NCBI GenBank assembly: GCA_012931725.1
Contig: CM022948.1
Location: 91,656,215-91,720,214 of the forward strand
Direction of reading: 5' to 3'
From: Litsea cubeba
Lineage: Eukaryota > Streptophyta > Magnoliopsida > Laurales > Lauraceae
Length of the DNA stretch: 64,000 bases
The translations under genes and the position numbers were made by a program. Shown here in pieces: positions 36,901-47,501 of the stretch (position 1 is the first letter of the stretch; the number at the start of each line of letters is the position of its first letter). The notes under the pieces were generated by a model. It saw only the letters and a list, made by a program, of their open reading frames with translations, did not search any database and was not told the origin of the DNA.

Positions 36901-38893
36901 CCAAAACAGTAGATTCATGGATCAAAGGCTTATTTTTTAATAAAAGATTAATATGAAACAAACAATTATAAATTATAAATAAATATTGCTCTCAACAATA
37001 AATATTGCTCTCAATCGACTAAAATGGTTTGGCCATATTAGAAGGCGTCCAACGGAGGCACCTTTTAAAAGGTGTGAAAGCATGGATATTGCCAGGAGTA
37101 GGAGAGGGAGAGGGAGACCCAAGAGAAGTTGGAAAGAAACTATTAAACATGACCTTGCCTACATGGATCTAACGGAGGACATGGCCCTAAACAGATTTGA
37201 TTGGCGTCGTCAAATCCATATAGCCGACCCCACCTAGTGGGAAAAGGCTTGGTTTGGTTTATTGCTCTCAACAATCAAGTAATATTTACCAATATCTTAA
37301 AATCAGATTCCAACAGAAGAAAAGGGGTACTGAATTTTTATCAATTGTAAAACAATGTATAATCGTCACTAGAGGAATCCATTTTAAGGATCCAAGAGAA
37401 TGTTGTGTCCGAGACATGCGGGGCACCGGTTCATGGCTTACGGCAAACAATCCATGGAACGTAGCACCGGTTCATGGCTTACGGCAAACAATCCATGGAA
37501 CGTAGCACAAATTAGTAAAACTATGAATCTTTTCCACATAAACAACTAGGGATCAATCCCAGACTAAAGCGCTGATGGTGAGGGACTACAGTGGGTGTGT
37601 GGGTATTTACTAGAGCAAAAAAGAAAAGAAAAGAACCCACAAACAAATTTGATTGACATCTTATGATATAAGGATTCAAGTATAACATAAATACCTGGAT
37701 ATAATAATTAGTACCCCCAACTATGACTGGCAGTGAATTGCGAGATAATATATCATCTATAATCTGCAAAAAATAAAAATAAAAAAAGAGTCAAAAGTGA
37801 TAAAGATTTGATAAGAGTTACAAATGAGATTAGAAAACATTTTTAGCTGTAACATTTGAGAAAATGACAGCAAAAATGAATTTGTGACTTCAAAAGAAAA
37901 TATAAAGTATGAAGTCTTATCTGACCTCAAGTAATAGGCCGAGTATAGGGATGGCCAATATGTCACAATTATGAAATTTTTTTCTTTAATACTACAATTG
38001 CGAGGTCTAGGAGTCACTGAACTTACAGTATCCTATCATGAAAATGTTCCAACAATACAAGACAAAGGAAGATGGTGAAATGGGAGGACCCACAAAATAT
38101 GGGGCCCAATATATGACGGTAAAGATCAAATCTTGTGCCCCACATGGTCAGTTCATACACCCAAGCAACCAGCAGCATCAATTTGAAATTTTCTTTCCAT
38201 AAAAAGCATAAAAGAAATCTTCTCTCAAACATACAAATATAGAAAACTCAGTATCCTCACCGGGATTGCCTGATCGCGAAAGTCCTTGGCAGTAAAATCC
38301 ACATTAGCACTGACACTCCCCAGAAGATGATGTGGCACCCCTGTATGCGTTCAAACGAATTCATCAAAAACAGAACTTTCCAAAAGAAGGGCTTCAACAC
38401 AATCGAACAAGGAAAAAAAAAAAAAAAACAGCTCTAGAGTCTAGACTCCTGAGATTGCCAAAAATCGGATCTTTTTACAGAAGCAGTAACAAGAAACAAT
38501 TGAATTAATTTCAAGGGGGGACTTTCACAGAACCGAAGAAGGGGGAGAAATTGAGGGGAAACCTTTTTGATCTTCGATTGGGACCTTGTTTGTGAGAACG
38601 TCTAATCCTTGGTAAACCTGAAAATTGAAATTGGGAATAAGATAAAGGAAGGGAGGGAAAACCTAAAAGCGGTTTGATTGTTATGAGTAATAGAAAGAGA
38701 GAGAGAGAGAGAGACCTGCCTGCATGGAGTCAGCGTTGATGATTTCAATGGGGAAGAAGGAAGAGATGTCGATTGAAAGGCGAGACTTTCCAGAGCCTGT
38801 TGCCCCCATTATTACCACCAGCTTTGGCTTCGTCGTCTCTTCTTCTAGGGAAATGCTAGGGTTAGAATCCGAGTCGGAAAGATGCTCGCCCAT
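30959..38893 (-). CDS. IPT2: tRNA dimethylallyltransferase (tRNA-type isopentenyltransferase)
   Basis: Eleven exons, read downward: 38893-38720, 38617-38563, 38340-38261, 37763-37695, 36339-36270, 36183-36062, 34703-34629, 33906-33478, 32519-32444, 32339-32176, 31081-30959. They join in frame to 478 residues, close to Arabidopsis IPT2 (466). The enzyme moves a dimethylallyl group to N6 of A37 in tRNAs reading UNN codons; degradation of those tRNAs yields cis-zeatin. Visible features: P-loop GATGSGKS (30-37), NADSMQVYQGLDVLTNK (tRNA/A37 pocket), VPHHLLG, VIVGGTNYYIQ, DPAAANRIHPNDRRK, GLKQAIGVREFEEFL, RRQKRRLNRL, and a C-terminal C2H2 zinc finger (C437, C440, H454, H460) as in eukaryotic tRNA-type enzymes. 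There is no obvious transit peptide, so the cytosol is likely. Intron 1 has a GC donor. Introns carry a SINE, a MITE, two RTE fragments and a TRIM. Confidence 0.92.
31706..31884 (-). mobile_element. tRNA-derived SINE in IPT2 intron 10
   Basis: Read on the minus strand it starts near CCACTTGGGAG and has a tRNA-like head with a box-B-like TGTTCGAAACCC near 31820. It ends with a CAAAAAGAAAGAAAG-type tail at about 31706-31730. It is in the same orientation as the gene. No confident TSD was found. It is not a functional tRNA gene because the head does not fold into a complete cloverleaf with an anticodon stem that I can see. Confidence 0.5.
33438..33475. mobile_element. 12-base insertion flanked by 13-bp direct repeats
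   Basis: GATAAATGGACTT occurs at 33438-33450 and 33463-33475. Between them is only TTTTTTTATAAG. The right copy overlaps the 5' splice site of IPT2 exon 8 (donor at 33477-33476 on the minus strand). The pattern is what an extremely 5'-truncated, A-tailed retroposon would leave. Confidence 0.5.
34157..34509. mobile_element. 353-bp MITE, relative of the 11.7-kb element
   Basis: The left end CCATGATGCCCAGATAC and right end (reverse complement CTATGATGCCCGGATAC) form inverted repeats. The match extends about 30 bases inward (ACATATA words on both sides). Flanks CCAAAAAC and CCAAAACC match at 7 of 8, consistent with an aged 8-bp hAT-type TSD. It shares its terminal sequence with 11714-11855. It lies in the IPT2 intron between exons 7 and 8. 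Confidence 0.7.
35096..35136 (-). mobile_element. 41-bp RTE LINE 3'-end insertion with 15-bp TSD
   Basis: The insert is TCATCATCATCAG followed by a CCTTGTCCCAACTATGTTGG core, the reverse complement of an RTE 3' terminus and its simple-repeat tail. It is flanked by perfect 15-bp repeats ATCATCCTAACTACA at 35081-35095 and 35137-35151. It is in the IPT2 intron between exons 6 and 7. It is one of the shortest readable LINE insertions in the window. Confidence 0.8.
36508..36848 (+). mobile_element. TRIM (miniature LTR retrotransposon), 341 bp
   Basis: Two 111-bp LTRs (36508-36618 and 36738-36848) begin TGTTGGGAAGTCCCAC and end GGTTTCTTACA. The primer-binding site TGGTATCAGAGC (initiator tRNA-Met type) starts at 36619. 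A purine tract GTGAGGGGGAG ends directly before the 3' LTR. A perfect 5-bp TSD CAAGT lies at 36503-36507 and 36849-36853. The internal 119 bases cannot code for retroelement proteins, so it is non-autonomous. It lies in IPT2 intron 4, antisense to the gene. The LTRs differ at only a few positions. Confidence 0.93.
37000..37260 (+). mobile_element. 5'-truncated RTE-type LINE, 3' end only
   Basis: Encodes the last ~70 residues of an RTE reverse transcriptase ORF (LKWFGHIRRRPTEAP, GRGRPKRSWKETIKHDLAY, ending WRRQIHIADPT at 37237). A short tail ending GGTTTGGTTT follows. A perfect 15-bp TSD ATTGCTCTCAACAAT lies at 36985-36999 and 37261-37275. A second partial copy of the target (ATATTGCTCTCAA) sits just inside the 5' junction, a typical template-jump scar. 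It is in IPT2 intron 4 and closely related to the copy at 42093-42820. Confidence 0.9.
37423..37504. repeat. Perfect 41-bp tandem duplication
   Basis: Two identical 41-base units (37423-37463 and 37464-37504), each beginning GCACCGGTTCATGG. Identity implies a recent event. It lies in IPT2 intron 4. Confidence 0.95.
37525..37634 (+). mobile_element. 5'-truncated SINE, same family as 60248-60392
   Basis: Shares with the 60-kb SINE the box-B-like GGGATCAATCCC, then GC(A/G)CTGAT(A/G)GT, a TGGGTGTGTG stretch, TA(C/T)TTAC and an A-rich tail with interspersed G. The tRNA-like head (box A) is missing. It lies in IPT2 intron 4. Confidence 0.6.
38618..38719 (-). promoter_or_regulatory. GC-AG intron 1 of the tRNA prenyltransferase gene
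   Basis: Exon 1 must end after ATGCAG at 38720 to keep the frame with exon 2 (VYQGLDV...). The next bases on the minus strand are GCAGGT, a GC donor, and the acceptor is TTTTCAG just before 38617. The nearby GT four bases further in would shift the frame. A (GA/TC)n tract lies inside the intron at about 38694-38714. Confidence 0.7.
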
Positions 38894-39339
38894 ATCTCAC
38901 TTCTCTCTACTCGTCTCTCACAGAGTGGAGTTCGTATCGTATGAGGTGATAACGAGTGACTGAGAAAGGAAGCGGAGTCCGACGCGGCAGTTCTGATTTT
39001 TGGAACCAGTCTTTAAATAAAGCTTTGCAGCTTAACGAGACTCACGGCCACGGGTGAAAACTCGTCGCCCCTTTCTACGCAGCAAATTTTATTAATGCAC
39101 CGAGCTCTATAATGTTCACCTATGATTTGATTTGTGCCGCTCTCTTTATGTCATTTCATATATTAAGTACGGACAATGTAAATATAAAAAATATGATAGA
39201 AATAATTAATTAATATGAATTTGTGATGAAATTTGATGATTTAGAAAAAACTAAATATATTACTTGAATGTAATTGTCGGGAAATCATGTAAAGGTGGTG
39301 GAAGTAGCTAGGGTTGTAGATGAGCAGGGCAAGCCCGAT

Positions 39340-40400
39340 GATGCAGCCGAGAGCTGGAGAGGATAGTGCACAGGACACTGGACCATTTCCTGGTGGTCCA
39401 GTCGATTTCACCTGGCTGCCGAGTTTCATGAACCACGTCGCGGTGGATGTTTGGAAAGGAAAGGTATTCATATATAATTGAGTAAATTTAATACTTATGT
39501 GTTCTCTTTCACTAATATATGAAGACGTGCACTGCAGGTTTGCCTCTCATTGAAGTGCGTCGGCCATGGCGGCAAACTCTGACATTGGCCAGTCAGTAAG
39601 AATGGTGCGCCTAGCACCATTTTCAGAGACATGGTGGTCCGGTCAGAGTTGTCTTCGTTGATTACGTCTTCATATAAATACATCAACAAGGAGCTCATAT
39701 CGGCTTTTGTTGAAAGGTGGCAGACCGAGACGAACATATTTCACATGTCCTTCCATGAAATGACAATCACATTAGACGATGTGGGCACCATTCTCGGTAT
39801 TCCACTGACCAATGGATCGATATCGGCAGGTCTACTGTCACATGAGGCGGTTTATTGACTTAGTGAGCTCACAGCTTGTGTGTCACGTCAGGATGCACAA
39901 GATGGGCTTAGTAGTGCTCGGGGCTCATTCGTCAGATTGGAGTGGCCGAGGGGCATTTTTTTAGAGGTGTTCGATGCGGACTTAGAGGACAGTATCTGCC
40001 ATGCTGCCAAAGCGTGCATGTTGTACGTATTGGGTAGCACACTATCTGCTGACAAAGATCGACATACAGGTTTCAGTCATTTATCTGCAGTTGCTGACGA
40101 ACTTGGATCGGGTTGATACATATGCTTGGGCTGCTGTTAGCTTGGCATCCTGTACAGACAGTTGGGACTTGCCACGCGGGTTTCCATCAAGCAAATAAGT
40201 GGTTATTTGACGTTTCTAGAGGCATGGATATACAAGCATTTTTCACGGTTCATACCTACTCAGCTACTCCGAACACCGGCTTGTTGCCTCGTCAGCCTTG
40301 GGTGCATCGTTGGATACCACAGAGAGAGACTGTAGCAGCCGATTCTCTTTTGTTGTTGGCTATCACGTGCATTGGATGTCATATTATTTTGTTATAGGAG
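39340..40400 (+). pseudogene. Plant mobile domain (MAIN-like) pseudogene
   Basis: A first exon-like segment ends at 39463 (FPGGPVDFTWLPSFMNHVAV then VWKGK). A short GT-AG intron (39464-39537) follows, then VCLSLKCVGHGGKL. Next comes the diagnostic plant-mobile-domain run (LISAFVERWQTETNIFHMSF, HEMTITLDDVGTILGIPL), then CMLYVLGSTLSADK and, in shifted frames, NLDRVDTYAWAAVSLA and CHAGFHQANKW. In-frame stops at about 39577 and 39856 and at least two frameshifts after 40060 break it. Such domains occur in MAIN/MAIL proteins and, very often, in transposons. No transposon ends were found here. It sits between the divergently transcribed IPT2 and kelch genes. Confidence 0.8.
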
Positions 40401-40439
40401 TATATTGTAGCCAAATTATACACGTTGGTCATGAGTGAC

Positions 40440-40560
40440 TGAACAAATATGCTAGTGTTCGGCCACCTAGGGTCGAACAATAAGAATAATGTTCGGCCAG
40501 GGCTGAATAGTTATTCTAACGTTTGGCCTTGAACATTCGATCAGATCGAGTTGAAACACT
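40440..40560. repeat. GTTCGGCC / GGCCGAAC-like motif cluster
   Basis: GTTCGGCC occurs twice, with GGTCGAAC and GTTTGGCC variants and GGGCTGAA nearby. Together they form short inverted pairs. The same words build the array inside the Mutator-type element at 57527-58524, which suggests that both derive from one element family. Ends were not identified here. Confidence 0.4.
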
Positions 40561-41208
40561 CCCAAACTCGCTTAAAAAAATGAGTGGCGTTCTTTCGGCT
40601 CTGAAAAAACCCAAACACTAAGATGAATGCAGAGGGAATAAAAGGGAAAGGAGGAATAAGAAGAGAAAGGAGGAGAATCGAAAGTGATGTGGAAGAGGAG
40701 ATAGGAGGAGAACGATCATCAAAGATGAAGAGTGAGGGAGAAATAAAAATGGAGGGAAAACCCAAATTATTTAGCTTATGTTTGTGAAAGACGGGTTTCA
40801 GTGAAAACCCATTGCCTACTGGAATTACGGTGCCTCCCTTTCTCGTTTGGTGCAGCCGTAGAAAGGATACAGTTTTTGACCTTTCGTGCTTGTTTTCTGC
40901 GCAAATAGTGGATTACGGGATCCCACCTTCATACCTCGGATTCATCTTCCGCGGAAAAGGAAAGCACGGAAAGCGGTGGACTTTAAAACCTTTAGTTATG
41001 TCCAGTTTCGTCATTTCACATATGAGCTGTTCTTCAAATTTTTGGACGTGCACCGAGCAACTTCGGATGTGCACGCAGTAGCTCCCAAAAAGTCTCCACT
41101 TCTCTCGTTTTCGGAGGCAATACAAAACAGGTTAGGCCCTTGTTGGCCTGTTGCTTGTGAGAAGCACCCATGTTTCCGTTGCAGAGAGAGTTGCTAGTAG
41201 AAGAAAAA
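40561..41208. other. Intergenic 5' flank of the kelch gene
   Basis: A purine-rich stretch (40610-40750) is followed by short open frames (to 103 codons) without motifs I can assign. The promoter and leader of the kelch gene should be here. Confidence 0.4.
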
Positions 41209-44200
41209 ATGAGATGGGTTCGAGCCGATTCCTCTGATTTCGGAGGAACTCTTCCCCACCCTCGAAGGTGATCTCCATCATCTCCCTCTACCTCTTATTT
41301 ATGGGCTTCGAAATTCATACGCTTCTCCCTAACGAATTGATGTTTGGATTAGCAGCGGACACACAGCTGTCAATGTTGGGAAATCGATGGTCATCGTCTT
41401 TGGCGGCCTTGTAGACAAGAGATTCCTCAGCGATATTGCTGTCTTCGATACGGGTAGGCCTTATCCCCCCCTCCCAATTCTACTGAAAGAATTTCAAAAT
41501 TGCAAATTATCTTAGTCTGTCATCAACTGTCCGAACTCAATTCAATTCCATTTACTTTAGTTCGTCATTTTGGGTATTTATAACTTCTGGGTTTTACTAG
41601 GAAATGGACGATTTCAAAAGGGGTAGCTTTCCTAATTTAAGGAACTGATTTGGATATGCGTCACATTCAAACAGTTTAATTCCAAATCTGAGACCCATAG
41701 TCAGCCCATCTTGAGCATCCAAAACTAGATTTGAGCCCTTATTGAGATGGATAAGATCATTATATTGATGAAACTGGCCCTTAATCGTAGGATTCATTAA
41801 ATCCAGTCTATCAGCTCCTGCAGCAGAAAGTGAGCTCTCTCTATAGGAAAGGAATGTAAAGAGAGGAAGGAATTTCTAGTTTTTCCTCCAGCTTGCATAC
41901 TACAATACCGTACTTGCACTCTCTATCCCATCTGTCTAGGGTTGGCTTTGCCAGTGAGGCTTATTTTTTATGGGTCTTATCTCTTCAAGGGCTCTGATCA
42001 CCTGTACATTTGTTTGCTTCTGCCGTGTATATTTGTTACTCATTAGGGGGTTGAGCTTTCAAAATCTTTGCAGTAGCAGTCATATGAGATGTAAGAGATG
42101 CAAAAGGGTTTAGGCTAAGTCGATGCAAAACGGAATATATGGAATGCAAGTTTAGTCAAAGTAGGACACCTGGTTACATAGAAGTAAGTTTGGGCACACA
42201 AAAGATAGTAGAAAAAGAAAACTTTAGGTACCTTGGATCTATGGTGCAACAGGATGGTGGGATTGATACTGATGTAAGTCACAGGATTCAAGCCGGGTGG
42301 ACCAAATGGAGGAGTGCTTCGGGGGTCTTGTGTGATCGGAAAGTCCCCCTCAAGGTTAAAGGAAAGTATTATAAGGTGGCGGTACGGCCAGCGTTGTTAT
42401 ATGGATCAGAGTGTTGGGCAGTAAAGCATAATCATGTCAAGAAGATGGAAGTTGCGGAGATGAGAATGCTAAGATGGATGTGCGGGATCACAAGGAGAGA
42501 TAGGATTAGGAATGAGGAGATTAGGGGCAGAGTAGGAATAGTACCGATTGTAGATAAAATGAGAGAAAATCGACTGAGATGGTTCGGCCATGTTAGAAGG
42601 CGTCCAACAGAGGCACCTGTTAAAAGGTGTGAAAGCATGGAGTTTGCCAAGAGTAGGAGAGGGAGAGGGAGACCCAAGAGAAGTTGGAAAGAAACTATTA
42701 AACATGATCTTGCCTACATGGATCTAACGGAGGACATGGCCCTAAACAGATTTGATTGGCGTCGTCAAATCCATATAGCTGACCCCACCTAGTGGGGAAA
42801 GACTTGGTTTGGTTTGGTTTAGCAGTCATATGAGATGTGAAATAGTTACCGGATCATTAGCCTATCAAGTTTGATTCATTCAGTTCATGTTAACAAGCGA
42901 AACTGACGTGTCAAAGATGGATGCTGCATGGCTTGAATAACAGTCCCACACTGCCGTATGTGTAGAAATAGTTCCCTATCTTTGAAGTGGTGACCCGATC
43001 GTTGCACTTTCAAGTGTCAAGTTTAATGTGTTGAATGTTGTTAACCATGTAAACCTGACATATCTAGGATGGATGCTGTATGTCACCTTGAGCAATGCTT
43101 TCATATTATAATGTGTAAGAAACTATTCCTGAGTAAGCTAGTACACGATGTATCCCTGTAGTGAAACATTTTTTATTTTTTGATTGATTCTGATTCAGTT
43201 AGCAATTGTTCAATATTCCAGAGAACAAATTATGGTTTATTCCAGAGTGCACTGGGACTGGGCACGATGGACAAGTGGGCCCAAGCCCACGAGCATTCCA
43301 TGTGGCAGCTGCTATTGACTGTAATATGTTCGTCTTTGGTGGGCGTTTTGGCAGCAAAAGGTTTTTCTCCCCTCTCTCTCTCTCTTTCAATTTTTGTTTT
43401 TAAATTTTTTGCTGTCACATGGGTGATGCATAATTTGTTACACACATGCTGTTGACAAATGGTAACATCTCTTCAGGTTGGGTGATTTTTGGATGCTTGA
43501 TACCGGTATGTAATACTCAATTTTCTTTGGACTAGATTTTGTTTTCTATATTTGCATTCTAGATGCCGGAAACTTCACATGGCTAGTATGAAGTTCCACC
43601 ACCTTTTTTTTTTTTCAATTGTTATGGTTTTACTTCATGTTTCAGATATCTGGCAATGGTCAGAATTAACCAGTTATGGCGATTTACCTTCTCCACGAGA
43701 CTTTGCTGCCGCTTCAGCTATTGGGAATCGAAAAATTGTTATGTGAGTATTTTCGTATGATTTTCTTCATTCACTTTTTGTGAGGTTGATTTATGCATAA
43801 AGTGGTTGTGGGGAGTGATTCGACCAAAGGCCTATGTTCCAGCGTTTACAAAGCATATATCCAGAGGAATGCAATGGAATAACCAGCACCTTGCAAGTAA
43901 GCATCACAGCAACCCAAGCATGGTCATACATTTGATATCTTCCCATTGGGTTGTACTGCAAACTGTACCAATGATAGACCCAGTACATACTGTTGGACAA
44001 CAAGCAGCACCCTGCACAAGCTTAAGCTTAAGTTGCCAAAAAGCTTAAGCTTCCGATGGAAAAGCATCCAACATTGTACAAGTTCTATTGGTTTAAGCAT
44101 GGTACTGTGGTACCAATTACAACTAGAGCTTTAGTTTCTTTTCTAGTGGTACGCTACCATGATAATATATGGTGTGACGTTGTTCCTATGGATGTCTACC

Positions 44201-47200
44201 ACATCTTTTTGGGTAGGCCATGGCGGTATGATTGTCGCACACTTCATGATAGTTATAAGAATACATTCACCTTCTATAAGGACAATGCAAAAATTGTTCT
44301 ACGACCTACACGCGAAAAAATTCCTATGAAACCTACTTTGTTAGGGGATGTAAATATTTTCTCGGATAATGTGTGTGACGTGGAAACTTCAAAATATAGA
44401 ATCATAGAAGACGTAGATAATGGGAATGTCAAAGACGATTTTCTAGATGTACCACCAATATTTGATGAATACGTAGAGGTTGTTTGCATGAAATAAACTT
44501 AGAAAATCAGATTTTTGACAAAGATGAAGATGGACAACAAGTTGGTGTAGCCAAGAATCAAGTCACGTCAGAACTCGTGCCAAAGCCAGATTGCAATCTG
44601 CCAATTGTGGCTTTTAAAGTTGCTCTTATGTCTAATTATGTTGATTTCATTTTGGGAAGCAGTTGAAATTTCAGCTTCATCCATTGTGAATACAGATGCA
44701 AGAGAACAAGAAGGCAACGTAAAGAAAATGCCAGAGATTCAAGCTCCACAACAGATGTGCCGCAACAAGAGAAAGCGCTGACCCAAGTTGTGATATGAAG
44801 ACACAAACTTGAGGGCGAGTTCTTCCCAACTGGGAGAACTTTTGTAGTTTTTTCTAACTAGTATAAATAACAGTGACTTTTCTAACTAGGACACATTGTT
44901 TACACTAATAAATAAGCAGAGTTGTAGTTTCAATGAAAGAGTAAGTTGCCAGGTTTTCCTAAGTAAACTCGTCACAATGAAAGTAAAAAAAAAAAACTCT
45001 CTTGGAGTTTTCTACGTGAATTGGGTCACATGAAGTCCTCATGGGTCTTTGCCTTTGTGCTGCATTAGAGATTGGGTCAATCTCCTCAGATTAGAAATTA
45101 TTCCCATTACATGGCCTCTATGGTTGAGGATCTGAAACTTGTAGGACTTCAGGGTTCTTCCTTTCCAAAATGGGGAGCCAAAATGCACAGTTTGAGCACT
45201 ACCACCCTTCTTCTATTATAACATTTGGTGATTTTCTATCTCAAAACTGCAACGGCATTTTAAATGAATGCAGGTATGGTGGCTGGGATGGTAAAAAGTG
45301 GCTGTCAGATGTATATGTCTTAGATACAAGTAACTTCTAATTGTCTATGGTTCTGCCATTTCTCCCATATTGTTGTTATACAGGAATGCCTAATAATATC
45401 TTTCCATGGTATGCGTCCTTCAACAGTATCTCTTGAGTGGATGGAGCTATCAATTTCTGGAACATTGCCCCCACAAAGATGTGGTCATACTGCTACTATG
45501 GTTGAGAAACGTATGCTCGTCTTTGGTGGAAGAGGTATACTGCCTTGGCATCTCTTTCATCGGTGCTCCCTTCAGTGTAATTTTTTGGATCAGCCCTTTT
45601 TGTTGTAATTAATAGTCACTTCTTTACTTCAAGATTTGTATTCCTTGCATCTGGCAGGTTGAATTTTGTATTATAATCGCTTCTATTTATTGGTCGAACT
45701 CTTTTGACTCAGTCAACTCAATGTCAAGTAGAACTAGATGTATTGTTAAAAAACTATATAATATGGCACTCCATTTTCTTTAAATTTGTTGTGTCCAACC
45801 ATTATAAAAACCTTAACTGGCGTCGCATGAGTGTCTCTACGTAAACATGTTTTACAGTGGAGCATGCACATTTCCTTGAAAATGGGCTTGATGAGTAATA
45901 ATCGAAGAGTTATATTGGAACTTCTGTTTCAAAAAAAAAACAAAGGTTCAGTGGATTATGAAACGTCCAAACTAGGTTTACAATCCCTTTCCAAAAGAGA
46001 TAAGGGCTTGGCTCATTGATCCAATACCTATTTCCTTTTCCAATCTCTGATGATTAAGATTAGTATATCATTGGATTCTACGTCTCGAGAGCTTTCCAAC
46101 GGTATAAAGAACTCCAAATTCCGACGAACAGGTCAAAAGTTATGCCCGTTCGAAGTGGACGATGCTACCAGGCAGAATGCATTCTCGCTATAGCGAGCCA
46201 AAAAAGAAATTTGGAAAACATTGTAGATCAATTATGGGAAAATTGTGGCTTATTTTTCTCCTTCAGAAATAACAGGAGCTGGTATAGTATACTAATGAGA
46301 TCTAATGACATGTAATTATTGGATCTTATGTGATCAAATCCCATGATTATACTGTTGGATTGTTCATGTCTAAAACACGGGATTGGATAAATTGTCTCAG
46401 TCGGTGCCTTCAGTATTATTGTAATCCACGTAAATGTTATTCAGTTCTGTTATTTTAGACTACTACCTTTGTTCAATTATAGCAAGGATCCATAAATTGT
46501 ACATGCATTTTCTCCTTTATCATAGTGTTGAATACACTTATTTCTTATGAGTCATCACTTGATTGTCAACCTGTGGATGTCTAGTTTCCTCAGACCTTGT
46601 GTGTCTACAGGTGGAGCTTGCAGTTCATTGATTTCACTGTACACTTATAGCATAGAATAGAACATATGGGAGACTTATGTTGACTGTGGCAGTCCCCTTG
46701 GTAGTTCCTGTGGCCCCTATCCTCTTCAGATAGAACTTGACCCAACGATTCTATATTTTGGATTCATGTCCTTATAATTATATGGTAGAATAAATCAACG
46801 AGTTGGCAGTTCCATTATGTGAGGGAAACACCATTTTGCTGCGAAGTAGCTGGACAGTATAATTGCGCTTGAGTTCCTTGACTAGAAAGAAGATCATGAA
46901 ATTTCCTGGAAAGGTATTTCCCTCTTTGAATCTGATATGAAAGAATTAATTGTGTTTGTAAATTGGGTGGAAATCATTTTCGCAAAGGAAACACATATAC
47001 CTTTAAAAAAAATGTTTTCCGTATTCAGATCTGAGTCGTGATCATATAAGATGAGAGGATAAATAAAAGTTTTACTCACTCAAAATATGATTGTGATCAG
47101 CGCCCCATCAAGAGAATTGGATGTTGATGATGAAAACAGGTTGCTGAAAAATATAAAACTAAACAGCTGAGAAATCAGTTGATTCAGTTCCTCATGCATG

Positions 47201-47457
47201 ATGAAAAGTCCATAAAATATCAGAAAAATGATCCTGGGTACTTGGTGACATGGATGGTGTATTACTGTACCGCAACGGCGCCACAGATATGGGCCCCACA
47301 AGTAGTCCACACATTTACCAGAGATGAGTGATGTGCTGAAGTGGAAATCTTGGCTAATCAAATATAGATCTGAAGGTATGAGAAAAATCAATGATGCTGG
47401 AATCTTCTAACAGAAGTGAGAACTTGAAAATATGCAATGAAGAAGGCAGTAGAAGCT

Positions 47458-47501
<44 letters not shown>

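Noticed and set aside
37423..37504. CRISPR-like repeat
   Set aside because: Only two directly adjacent units without spacers in a plant intron; a simple tandem duplication.
40812..41197. Open frames of 89 and 103 codons upstream of the kelch gene
   Set aside because: They overlap in different phases, have no recognised motifs and no splice link to the kelch exons.
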